From contig JBFJVD010000176.1 in assembly GCA_041624375.1 (NCBI GenBank), positions 1-6,483 on the forward strand: 6,483 nucleotides of DNA, written 5' to 3'. Positions 1-6,354 of this stretch are shown piece after piece. Below the pieces are notes generated by a model. The model saw only the letters and a program-made list of their open reading frames with translations, ran no database searches and was not told the DNA's origin. The stretch is from JBFJVD01 sp041624375. Lineage in GTDB: Bacteria > Chloroflexota > Anaerolineae > Anaerolineales > E44-bin32. Position 1 is the stretch's first letter; every line of letters starts with the position of its first letter. The position numbers were made by a program, and so were the translations under genes.

Positions 1-912
1 GTGGCGGCCTTCGAACAGGAACACAACGCCCGCATCCAGTTTTTCAAGGCCGGCGACGCCGGCACCGCCCTGAACCAGGCAATTCTTTCGAGGGAAAGCC
101 CCCTCGCCGACGTCCTCTATGGTGTGGACAACACCTTCCTCAGCCGCGCGCTCGAGGAAGGCATCTTCGAGGCCTACAATTCACCCCTGCTCAGCCAGAT
201 TCCCGACGAATTCAAGCTCGATCCGGGGAACCGGGCCCTTCCCGTGGATTACGGCGACGTCTGCCTCAACTACGATCGCGGCTATTTCGATCAGCGTGAC
301 CTGGCTCCCCCGACCCGTTTGGAAGATCTCACCCAGCCCGAGTATGCGGACCTGACGGTCGTGCAGAATCCGGCGACCTCATCACCAGGCCTTGCGTTCC
401 TGTTGGCGACCATTGGGCACTTCGGCGTCGATAGCTACCGTGATTACTGGGCCGACCTGCAGCAGAATGGGGTGCTGGTGGTCAGCGATTGGGAGACGGC
501 CTACTACGGGGAATTCACACTTCACGGCGGCGAACGGCCCATCGTTGTCTCCTACGGTTCGAGCCCACCTGCAGAGGTCTATTTCGCCGACCCTCCGATC
601 GACGAGCCGCCCACCGGCGTCGTGACCGCTGAGGGGAGCTGCTTCCGGCAGATCGAGTTCGTCGGCATTCTCCAGGGCACACAGGTTCGCGACCTCGCCA
701 GGGCGTGGGTCGACTTTATGCTTTCGCCAACGTTTCAGGAGGACATGCCGCTCAACATGTTTGTCTTTCCCGTCAATCCCAATGCTGCGCTGCCGGACGT
801 CTTTGCAGCGCATCTGGTGATCCCGGACCAGACCGCCCAGGTCGCACCGGATTCAATTGCGGCCAACCGGGAAGCGTGGATCGAGCAGTGGCGAAACGTG
901 ACGCTGCGCTAG
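1..912 (+). CDS. thiB: Thiamine ABC transporter substrate-binding protein ThiB (5' partial)
   Basis: This is the extracytoplasmic receptor that would bind thiamine (and probably its phosphates) and hand it to ThiP. The visible 303 residues cover most of a ThiB-type class II binding protein. Recognisable family segments are ADVLYGVDNTFLSRAL (36-51), PVDYGDVCLNYD (81-92), VVQNPATSSPGLAFLLATI (120-138), the ligand-pocket type stretches SDWETAYYGEF (162-172) and SYGSSPPAEVYF (184-195), and the C-terminal DFMLSPTFQEDMPLNMFVFPV region (238-258). The first codon, GTG, is an internal Val rather than a start: the reading begins inside the first helix after the expected signal peptide and first strand, so some tens of N-terminal residues lie outside the window. 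The only two cysteines visible are C88 and C214. The stop TAG at 910-912 overlaps the start of the permease gene, indicating an operon. A ferric-iron binding protein is the main alternative, but the motifs fit ThiB better. Confidence 0.88.
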   Translation: MAAFEQEHNARIQFFKAGDAGTALNQAILSRESPLADVLYGVDNTFLSRALEEGIFEAYNSPLLSQIPDEFKLDPGNRALPVDYGDVCLNYDRGYFDQRDLAPPTRLEDLTQPEYADLTVVQNPATSSPGLAFLLATIGHFGVDSYRDYWADLQQNGVLVVSDWETAYYGEFTLHGGERPIVVSYGSSPPAEVYFADPPIDEPPTGVVTAEGSCFRQIEFVGILQGTQVRDLARAWVDFMLSPTFQEDMPLNMFVFPVNPNAALPDVFAAHLVIPDQTAQVAPDSIAANREAWIEQWRNVTLR

Positions 913-2642
913 CCGCACGGGGCGGGAAACGAAACGCGCAAGGGGTGCGCCTGTCCACGGCGCTGCTCTGGATCGCGCCGCTTCTCTTCCTTGCCCTGTT
1001 CTACTTCTACCCGTTGGGCACCATCCTGCAGACAAGCTTCGCTCGGGGTGAAGCGGGGGTCGGCGGGGCTCTGCTTCGCGTCTTCGCCGATCCGTCTGCC
1101 CGCGGAGCCCTCTGGTTCACCTTCTGGCAAGCGGCCCTTTCGACTGCGCTCACGCTTGTGATCGGGCTGCCGGGGGCCTATCTGCTGGCTCGCTACCGCT
1201 TCCCAGGCAAGCGGCTGCTGCGTGCCCTCACCGGGATCCCGTTCGTATTGCCCACCCTGGTGGCCGCAGCCGCCTTTAATGCCCTGCTTGGGCCTAGCGG
1301 CTGGGTGAACGTTGCGCTGATGCGCCTGTTCGGACTGGGCGCACCGCCCGTTGCGTTTACCCAATCGCTAGCGGCCATCCTCGTCGCCCACGTCTTCTAC
1401 AACACCACGATCGTGCTGCGGTTGGTCGGCGATTTCTGGTCGCGCCTGGATCCCCGCCATGGCGCGGCCGCGCAGGTGTTGGGCGCCAGCGCGTTCCACC
1501 GCTTCCGGACGGTGACCCTGCCGCTGCTCGCCCCGGCCGTCACGGCGGCGGCGTTGCTCGTGTTCATCTTCGACTTCACCTCATTCGGCGTCATCCTGGT
1601 CCTCGGCGGGCCGAGATTTGCCACGCTGGAGGTTGAAATCTATATCCAGACGATCAGCCTGTTTAATCTGCCGCTGGCCGCCGCGCTATCCGTCCTTCAG
1701 CTGGCGGCGACCCTCGCCCTCACCGTCATCTACACCCGGCTGATGGCGCGCCTGAGCCGGCCGCTTTCCTTGCAGACTCGAGAAATCGCCCAGCAGCCGC
1801 TGCGCGGCCGCCGGAACAAGCTGCTGGCCGCCGCGATCCTCACCCTGCTGCTCGCGCTGCTGGTCGCGCCGCTGGCTGCGCTGGCGAGCCGCTCGTTTGT
1901 CCGCCTCTCGCCGCGCGACGCACCACGACAAACCGCCCCGACGGGATTCACCCTCGATTTCTACCGTCAGCTCGGCCGCGACCCGCAGGAGGGAGTCTTC
2001 TTTGTGCCGCCGACCGTCGCCATTCGTAACTCGCTGGCGTTCGCCGGCGCGACGGTGGTGCTCGGCCTTGCCCTTGGGCTTCCTGCCTCATGGGCGCTGG
2101 CCCGTGACTCCAGATCGCTGCTGAGCCGACTTCTCGATCCGCTCCTCATGCTCCCGCTGGGAACCTCGGCCGTGACCCTCGGTCTCGGGTTCATCCTTGC
2201 GCTGGATCAGCCACCGCTCAATTTGCGCGCCTCGCCGCTGCTCTTGCCGCTGGCGCACACGTTGGTCGCATTTCCCTTCATCGTCCGCAGCCTGACGCCG
2301 GCGCTGCGCTCTATCCAGCCGCGGCTGCGTGAGGCAGCCGCCGTGCTGGGCGCCTCCCCAACCCGCGTGCTCCGGACGGTCGATCTCCCCCTGATCGGCA
2401 GGGCCCTCCTGGTGGCCGCTTCCTTCGCCTTCATGATTTCGCTGGGGGAGTTTGGCGCCACCTCGCTGCTGGCCCGACCCGAATATCCCACCGTTCCGGT
2501 CGCCATTTTCCGATTCCTATCCCGCCCCGGAGCCGTCAACTTCGGTCAGGCGATGGCTCTGAGCACGATCCTGATGGCGCTCACCGGCGGCGGTATGCTG
2601 GCGATCGAACGTTTCCGCCTCGCCGAGATCGGTGAGTTCTGA
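888..2642 (+). CDS. thiP: Thiamine ABC transporter permease ThiP
   Basis: This is the membrane channel of the importer, with two BPD_transp_1 permease halves fused in one chain. From the GTG at 888 it is 584 residues, somewhat longer than E. coli ThiP (about 536). About twelve hydrophobic segments can be read, near residues 24-46, 74-101, 116-134, 159-181, 216-238, 263-286, 311-334, 381-403, 415-438, 452-470, 506-527 and 554-574. Each half carries the EAA loop that docks on the ATPase: AAAQVLGAS...TLPLLAP (193-216) and EAAAVLGAS...DLPLIG (482-504). The two halves are joined by a basic cytoplasmic linker near 287-310. The start is uncertain: GTG codons at 876, 888 and 945 are all in frame, a GGGAAG at 869-874 is the only nearby ribosome-site candidate, and none has ideal spacing. 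I chose 888 for a short basic N-terminus ahead of the first membrane span. The gene overlaps the end of thiB by 25 bp, so translation is probably coupled. Confidence 0.88.
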   Translation: MAKRDAALAARGGKRNAQGVRLSTALLWIAPLLFLALFYFYPLGTILQTSFARGEAGVGGALLRVFADPSARGALWFTFWQAALSTALTLVIGLPGAYLLARYRFPGKRLLRALTGIPFVLPTLVAAAAFNALLGPSGWVNVALMRLFGLGAPPVAFTQSLAAILVAHVFYNTTIVLRLVGDFWSRLDPRHGAAAQVLGASAFHRFRTVTLPLLAPAVTAAALLVFIFDFTSFGVILVLGGPRFATLEVEIYIQTISLFNLPLAAALSVLQLAATLALTVIYTRLMARLSRPLSLQTREIAQQPLRGRRNKLLAAAILTLLLALLVAPLAALASRSFVRLSPRDAPRQTAPTGFTLDFYRQLGRDPQEGVFFVPPTVAIRNSLAFAGATVVLGLALGLPASWALARDSRSLLSRLLDPLLMLPLGTSAVTLGLGFILALDQPPLNLRASPLLLPLAHTLVAFPFIVRSLTPALRSIQPRLREAAAVLGASPTRVLRTVDLPLIGRALLVAASFAFMISLGEFGATSLLARPEYPTVPVAIFRFLSRPGAVNFGQAMALSTILMALTGGGMLAIERFRLAEIGEF

Positions 2643-2651
2643 GATGGTTAA

Positions 2652-3704
2652 ATGAACGCCACATCTGAACGCGCCCTGGAGGTCGAGGGGCTCACGAAGA
2701 CCTATGGAGATTCCCTGGTGCTGCACGACATCGATTTCCACGTCGGGCGCACAGAGACCGTCGCGCTGCTCGGCCCGAGCGGAAGTGGCAAATCCACACT
2801 GCTCCATTTGATCGCCGGCCTGGAACAACCAGACCAGGGCTCAATCCGCTGGGAGGGCCGCGATCTGGCCAACGTGCCCACCCACCGCCGCGGGTTCGGG
2901 CTGATGTTCCAAGAATTCGCGCTCTTTCCACATCTCAATGTCTTCGAGAACGTGGCCTATGGCCTTCGTGCAACCGGCATGCAGGCGGAGCCCCTCGCCG
3001 CTCGGGTGGCGCAGATCCTGTCACTGGTCGGGCTCGAAGGTTTTGGTGGGCGAAACGTCGAGACGCTTTCGGGCGGAGAGCGGCAGCGAGTGGCGCTCGC
3101 CAGGTCGCTGGCGCCCGGTCCGCGACTGCTCATGCTTGATGAGCCGCTTGGCGCCCTCGACCGCACCCTCAGGGAAAGGCTGATGCTCGAGCTGCCGCGA
3201 CTGCTCCGCAGGTTAGAGCAGACTGCCCTCTATGTCACCCACGACCAGGAGGAGGCCTTCGCTGTCGCCCAGCGAGTGGTTATTCTGGAGCAGGGACGCA
3301 TCGCGCAAATCGGAACACCCGACGAGGTGTACCGCCAGCCCGCCTCACCTTTCGTGGCCAGCTTCCTCGGCCTCTCCAATCTGCTGCCCGTCCGGGTGAT
3401 TTCCGAAGACGGCAGGATCGCACTGGAAACCCCGGTGGGGACCTTCGCACATCCCGGCCCGGCGCGCGACGTCCAGACCGTGCTGCTGCGCCCGGATCGG
3501 GTCGAAATCGGGGCCGGTGCTGAACACAGCATTGAGGGCACCGTCGAGGAGCGGTCCTTCCGGGGCTCCACATTGCGAGCGGTGGTTCGAGTCGGCGACA
3601 GCCGGCTGACCTTCGATTTCCCCTCTCGCACAGAGGTACCCGAGGTCGGCGCTCCGGTCAGCCTGAGCTTCGACCCAGCGCAGGCCTTGCAGGTGTATCC
3701 GTGA
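2652..3704 (+). CDS. thiQ: Thiamine ABC transporter ATP-binding protein ThiQ-like, with TOBE extension
   Basis: This is the cytoplasmic ATPase that powers the importer. All nucleotide-binding motifs are intact in the 350 residues: Walker A GPSGSGKST (41-49), Q-loop Gln87, signature LSGGERQ (139-145), Walker B LLMLDEP (159-165, catalytic Glu164), D-loop GALD (167-170) and switch His197. Residues from about 240 to 350 form a beta-rich TOBE_2-like regulatory domain (for example VLLRPDRVEIG and EGTVEERSFRGSTLRAVV). E. coli ThiQ (about 232 residues) lacks this part, so by architecture the protein resembles PotA or FbpC ATPases. The thiamine assignment rests on the adjacent thiB and thiP. The gene begins 9 bp after the thiP stop. 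The ATG at 2652 has no strong ribosome site and is overlapped by a 3-codon ORF (2644-2655), which suggests translational coupling to thiP. Its stop overlaps the next start as GTGA. Confidence 0.88.
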   Translation: MNATSERALEVEGLTKTYGDSLVLHDIDFHVGRTETVALLGPSGSGKSTLLHLIAGLEQPDQGSIRWEGRDLANVPTHRRGFGLMFQEFALFPHLNVFENVAYGLRATGMQAEPLAARVAQILSLVGLEGFGGRNVETLSGGERQRVALARSLAPGPRLLMLDEPLGALDRTLRERLMLELPRLLRRLEQTALYVTHDQEEAFAVAQRVVILEQGRIAQIGTPDEVYRQPASPFVASFLGLSNLLPVRVISEDGRIALETPVGTFAHPGPARDVQTVLLRPDRVEIGAGAEHSIEGTVEERSFRGSTLRAVVRVGDSRLTFDFPSRTEVPEVGAPVSLSFDPAQALQVYP

Positions 3705-4183
3705 GCCGGCTTGTCAGTGTGCATAAGTTGGACGAACAGGGGCGGCTGATGATCACCTATCAGGGTACGCTGCTCGAAGCCCGGGAGAATGGGTGGACCG
3801 TAGAAGCGACCTTTCAACGTGCGGATCAGAAGCTCGATCGCCTGCAGCTTCGTGCCGGCGACCGATTCGTCGAGCATTTCTTCTCCGATCGCTGGTACAA
3901 CGTGTTCGAGATCTACGACCGAGAAAGCGGCCTGCTGAAGGCGTGGTATTGCAACATCGCTCGTCCGGCCCGCTTCACAGGTTCTGCCCTCTACCAGGAG
4001 GACCTGGCGCTCGACCTGCTCGTCTATCCGGATGGAGGGATGACGGTGCTCGATCGGGAGGAATTCGAGGCCCTCGACCTGCCGCTCGTCCAGCGTGCGC
4101 GTGCGCTCGACGCGCTGGACCGCCTGCAAGGCGAGGCGCGCAGTGGCGGCTGGCCTTTTCAGCGAAGTGAGGGATCCCCTTAA
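3701..4183 (+). CDS. DUF402 family protein, probable nucleotide/organophosphate hydrolase
   Basis: This 160-residue soluble protein matches the DUF402 fold. A beta-rich N-terminal half has RFVEHFFSDRWYNVFEIYD at 55-73. It is followed by the family core KAWYCNIARPARFTG (80-94), DLALDLLVYPDGGMTVLD (101-118) and an acidic C-terminal helix. Characterised DUF402 members include FomD, a cytidylyl-phosphonate hydrolase of fosfomycin synthesis, and staphylococcal Ntdp, a nucleoside tri-/diphosphatase. Both are metal-dependent, and the conserved acidic residues D101, D105 and D118 here fit such a role. The start GTG (3701) overlaps the thiQ stop by four bases, and AGGTG at 3691-3695 is a plausible ribosome site five bases upstream. 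It therefore appears to be the last gene of the thiamine-transport operon. Hydrolysis of an imported phosphorylated thiamine species is possible but is inference. The family call is firm; the substrate is unknown. Confidence 0.8.
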   Translation: MSRLVSVHKLDEQGRLMITYQGTLLEARENGWTVEATFQRADQKLDRLQLRAGDRFVEHFFSDRWYNVFEIYDRESGLLKAWYCNIARPARFTGSALYQEDLALDLLVYPDGGMTVLDREEFEALDLPLVQRARALDALDRLQGEARSGGWPFQRSEGSP

Positions 4184-4190
4184 TGGAGTT

Positions 4191-4218
4191 GCCGGGAGCG
4201 AGTCGTGCGACTCCCGGC
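4191..4218. terminator. GC-rich hairpin between convergent genes
   Basis: GCCGGGAG (4191-4198) and CTCCCGGC (4211-4218) form a perfect 8-bp stem around a 12-nt loop. An alternative pairing uses AGTCG/CGACT (4201-4205 and 4208-4212) near the tip, with a small bulge. It starts 7 bp after the DUF402 stop and ends 20 bp before the stop of the opposing small membrane gene, so it sits where a bidirectional terminator is expected. Neither side has a run of T, so it may be only a weak or factor-assisted terminator, or a 3'-end stabiliser. Confidence 0.55.
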
Positions 4219-4238
4219 GAGGTATCCTTCGTGGTCGG

Positions 4239-4427
4239 TCAGGTCAGCGGCGTCGGCATTGAGCCCAGTTGGTTCAGCGCCTCGAGGATCGCATCCCCTT
4301 GTGTCCAGGCCACGTAGCCAGCCAAGCAGCAGCAGCACAGCAAGACCACCACGGCGACTGCCCCACTGATGATCCACGTCCTGCGGCGTCGTTCGTCTTG
4401 TTCGGGGCTTCCAGCTTCACTGTCCAT
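4239..4427 (-). CDS. Small single-pass membrane protein, unknown function
   Basis: I do not recognise a family for this 62-residue protein. It has a polar acidic N-terminus (residues 1-12), a tight basic cluster RRRR at 13-16, and one hydrophobic span near 18-41 that contains four consecutive cysteines at 31-34. A short polar C-terminal tail follows. By the positive-inside rule the N-terminus should be cytoplasmic and the tail outside. The start ATG (4425-4427) is well supported by AGGAG at 4436-4440 on the minus strand with 8-nt spacing, which makes it a credible gene despite its size. It is the last gene of the leftward block, 117 bp beyond the DUF4190 stop, so it may be co-transcribed or have its own promoter. 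It ends facing the DUF402 gene. Confidence 0.68.
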   Translation of the reverse strand: MDSEAGSPEQDERRRRTWIISGAVAVVVLLCCCCLAGYVAWTQGDAILEALNQLGSMPTPLT

Positions 4428-4466
4428 TCGATCTTCTCCTCACAGAGCATGAAGATTCCAGATTCA

Positions 4467-4493
4467 CCGGCCGGTCGAATCATCTCCGGCCGG
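4467..4493. repeat. CCGGCCGG inverted repeat (hairpin) in 117-bp intergenic gap
   Basis: Two copies of the self-complementary octamer CCGGCCGG (4467-4474 and 4486-4493) are separated by 11 bases and can form an 8-bp all-GC stem. They lie between the DUF4190 stop (4545) and the 62-residue gene (start 4427). No T-run follows in the leftward direction. It could attenuate transcription into the small gene, stabilise the upstream mRNA end, or be an operator. A perfect TTGACA sits just beside it on the minus strand (4497-4502), but no convincing -10 lies at the correct distance. Confidence 0.45.
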
Positions 4494-4544
4494 ACCTGTC
4501 AACGATTGGCAAGGGTGTGCGGTGATCCCTGGCTGGATGGCGAA

Positions 4545-4892
4545 TCACATCGCCAGAAGCAGCAATTGGCTGAACTCTTGGGAGGCGATCCCGAAGAACG
4601 CCAGGCAAAACGGGAGCGCGAAGAGCACGCCGAACACGCAAATCCCCAATACCGTCAGCCCGACGCCTACCCAGCCTAAGATCAGGCCGGCCACGGCCAG
4701 GCCATCGCCGCTCAGGCCGCCGTCGCTCTCCCGGATCTCGCGCCGGGCCATCATCCCGGTCACCACGGCAACGATGCTTCCCAGGATCGGAAACAAAGAG
4801 AGCCCGAGGACGCCGGAAACGAGGCTCACGATCGCCATATTGCTGGTCGGGCCTGATTGTGAGATGCCGCCCGAGGCGTTCATGTCGCTCAT
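4545..4892 (-). CDS. DUF4190 domain-containing membrane protein
   Basis: This is a 115-residue integral membrane protein. The DUF4190 hallmarks are present: an N-terminal hydrophobic repeat AIVSLVSGVLGLSLFPILGS (20-39), the turn MMARREIRES (47-56), and GDGLAVAGLILGWVGVGL (62-79). A further hydrophobic stretch runs to about residue 100. The polar N-terminus (1-18) is short. The frame is open further upstream to a GTG at 4928, but the ATG at 4892 is chosen because AAGGAG precedes it by 9 nt. The gene lies 28 bp after the DUF4126 stop in the same direction, so they are probably co-transcribed. The domain occurs in many bacterial small membrane proteins with no established biochemical role, and no function is assigned here. 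Confidence 0.82.
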   Translation of the reverse strand: MSDMNASGGISQSGPTSNMAIVSLVSGVLGLSLFPILGSIVAVVTGMMARREIRESDGGLSGDGLAVAGLILGWVGVGLTVLGICVFGVLFALPFCLAFFGIASQEFSQLLLLAM

Positions 4893-4901
4893 GGGTGGAA
4901 G

Positions 4902-4907
4902 CTCCTT
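4902..4907 (-). promoter_or_regulatory. Shine-Dalgarno site that fixes the DUF4190 start
   Basis: AAGGAG on the minus strand lies 9 nt before the ATG at 4892-4890. The longer possible start, GTG at 4928, would place this site inside the coding region, so the shorter 115-residue form is preferred. Confidence 0.75.
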
Positions 4908-4920
4908 CGAAGCTGAGATG

Positions 4921-5496
4921 TCATCCACTGACGGCGCGCGGCGCGTTCGACCTGCGCCACATCCACCAGATCATGGTCGCCGTCACCAGGATGATGGCCG
5001 CCCCAATCAGAATCGGGAGTACGACCGAAAGAATGGAGAGAGCTGTGGCCACCAGGTCTTCCGCCAGGCTCACGGGGACGTTGCCGGTGCCTCCCGTGGT
5101 GGCGGTGACAACCGGGCGCACGGTGGTGGCCTTGACCGTGTGAACCGTTCCCGCGACCAGCAAGCCGGCAATCAAGCCGATCACGGGGTGGATATCCGTG
5201 ACAACCTGCGTACTGCTGGCGAACAACACCGCCCCTGCCGCCGGGCGAACGATCGTTTGCAGCAGATCGTTGGCGTGATTGATCGCCGGGACCTTGTCGG
5301 CAAAGAACTCGATCAGCGTCAGCACCACCAGCGCGCCGATCACCCAGCCGTTGCCAAGCGCGTTCCAGGGTTCGGCCAATTCAAGCCAGTCGGTATAGCG
5401 GACGGTGAGCGAGACAACCATGAGTGGAATGTAGGCGTTCAGACCTGCAGAGGCCGAGAGGCCAAACGCTGTGAGCACACCAGCAAAGGCTTCCAT
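4921..5496 (-). CDS. DUF4126 domain-containing membrane protein
   Basis: This 191-residue integral membrane protein carries the recognisable DUF4126 signature. The N-terminal helix has GLSASAGLNAYIPLM (12-26). It is followed by LIEFFADKVPAINHANDLLQ (61-80), TIVRPAAGAVLFAS (81-94), and TTGGTGNVPVSLAEDLVA (133-150). Hydrophobic spans are near 5-30, 44-65, 82-95, 98-118 and 143-178, and it ends in a short basic tail. The ATG at 5494-5496 is preceded by AAGGA (5506-5510) at 9-nt spacing. Spacing is 18 bp from the DUF2085 stop and 28 bp to the DUF4190 start, consistent with one leftward operon. The family has no experimentally settled role that I can name. The conserved Asp/Lys/Asn/His residues in EFFADKVPAINHANDL could form a polar site inside the membrane. 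Confidence 0.86.
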   Translation of the reverse strand: MEAFAGVLTAFGLSASAGLNAYIPLMVVSLTVRYTDWLELAEPWNALGNGWVIGALVVLTLIEFFADKVPAINHANDLLQTIVRPAAGAVLFASSTQVVTDIHPVIGLIAGLLVAGTVHTVKATTVRPVVTATTGGTGNVPVSLAEDLVATALSILSVVLPILIGAAIILVTATMIWWMWRRSNAPRAVSG

Positions 5497-5514
5497 GCGA
5501 TACCGTCCTTTTCC

Positions 5515-6345
5515 TTAGAGGCTGAAGCCGCCCCAGGTCCCCGTCAGCAGGTAACGAACAAGATCAACGGCGGCGATCTGGCTGATGGCCAGCGCCAGGC
5601 CGCCCAGGAAAGGAAGCACCAGCTGCCGCCAGCGCTGCGCGTGATTTTCACGACGCGTGATCAGGAGCAGCAGGGTCGTGTAGATGACACCCAGCAGCAC
5701 AAGCAATCCAGCGCTGCTCACGAGCGCCAGCGGGTAGAGGATCAGCGGGTTTTCACTCAACACGGCGAAGATCAGCAGCGCCGCCAGCGCCAGCAAGCCA
5801 CTCAGCTCGACGCCGGAACCCAGCACCGGAGCGCCTTTCCAATCCCGCCAGGCATTCTGATTGAAGCTCGGCAGAACCACGCCGGCGATGCCCAGCCCCA
5901 GCAGCGTCCCTGTGGTCATCCGAAGAGCATTGCTCGGTTCATAGGCATGGGGGGCATTGGGAAAGAAGTGCAGGTAGGAATTCACGCCGTCCACGGCGAA
6001 GAGCAGCCCGAATGCGGCAAACACGAGGAGAAGCCAGCGGCGCGGAAAGGCGCCCGAACGGCCACGTCCCAGCACAAAGATATAGGCCGCTCCCAGGGTT
6101 GCGCCAAGGTACATCCCGCTGCAGCGAGCGCATAGCGGAAGCGCCCGCTCACCCAGATGGAAGGAGCGCAGATCAATCCGATGACAGACGGCGTAACCGA
6201 TGGCGTCCGCCTTGCCCATCAATCCGTCGGGGGTCTGGAGCCACCAGAGAGCGACCACAGCCGCCGCAACGGCGCCATACGCAACCCAGCGGATACGCGG
6301 GAACCGGTGGGCCTCCTGAGGGGCAACCGAAGCGGCGGATGTCAT
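5515..6345 (-). CDS. DUF2085 domain-containing membrane protein
   Basis: This 276-residue polytopic membrane protein has the DUF2085 signature AVCHRIDLRSFHLG (52-65) plus LPLCARCSGMYLGATLG (69-85). C54, H55, C72 and C75 are placed like a possible metal or redox site. A polar FAVDGVNSYLHFF (116-128) lies in the next part. About seven hydrophobic spans follow one another, near 20-36, 77-92, 104-120, 142-160, 179-196, 200-229 and 241-263. The frame stays open upstream to 6459, but that longer form would run antisense through the tRNA and the divergent promoters. The ATG at 6343-6345 is therefore preferred. It has no Shine-Dalgarno site and lies only a few bases after a TATAAT, suggesting leaderless translation. 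It is the first gene of the leftward operon with DUF4126 and DUF4190. The biochemical role is unknown. Confidence 0.85.
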   Translation of the reverse strand: MTSAASVAPQEAHRFPRIRWVAYGAVAAAVVALWWLQTPDGLMGKADAIGYAVCHRIDLRSFHLGERALPLCARCSGMYLGATLGAAYIFVLGRGRSGAFPRRWLLLVFAAFGLLFAVDGVNSYLHFFPNAPHAYEPSNALRMTTGTLLGLGIAGVVLPSFNQNAWRDWKGAPVLGSGVELSGLLALAALLIFAVLSENPLILYPLALVSSAGLLVLLGVIYTTLLLLITRRENHAQRWRQLVLPFLGGLALAISQIAAVDLVRYLLTGTWGGFSL

Positions 6346-6354
6346 CGTGGCGAC

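Noticed and set aside
1..3. GTG at position 1 as the true start of thiB
   Set aside because: The sequence begins inside the first helix of the mature protein, with no signal peptide or first strand, so the gene is cut by the window edge.
705..887. N-terminal extension of ThiP to an ATG at 705
   Set aside because: It would overlap thiB by over 200 bp and gives a non-hydrophobic, cysteine-rich sequence unlike any permease N-terminus. The conserved part begins near 945-960.
3230..4129. Minus-strand open frame of 299 codons
   Set aside because: It is antisense to the thiQ C-terminus and DUF402. It shows no family motif and is explained by high GC.
4274..4483. Alternative 69-codon minus-strand frame
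   Set aside because: It overlaps the 62-residue gene in another frame and has neither a good ribosome site nor a coherent membrane span.
4522..6135. Long plus-strand open frame of 537 codons
   Set aside because: It lies antisense to DUF4190, DUF4126 and DUF2085, whose motifs are clear. Its translation is rich in Arg, Gln, His and Pro with no recognisable domain, as expected for the complement of GC-rich membrane genes.
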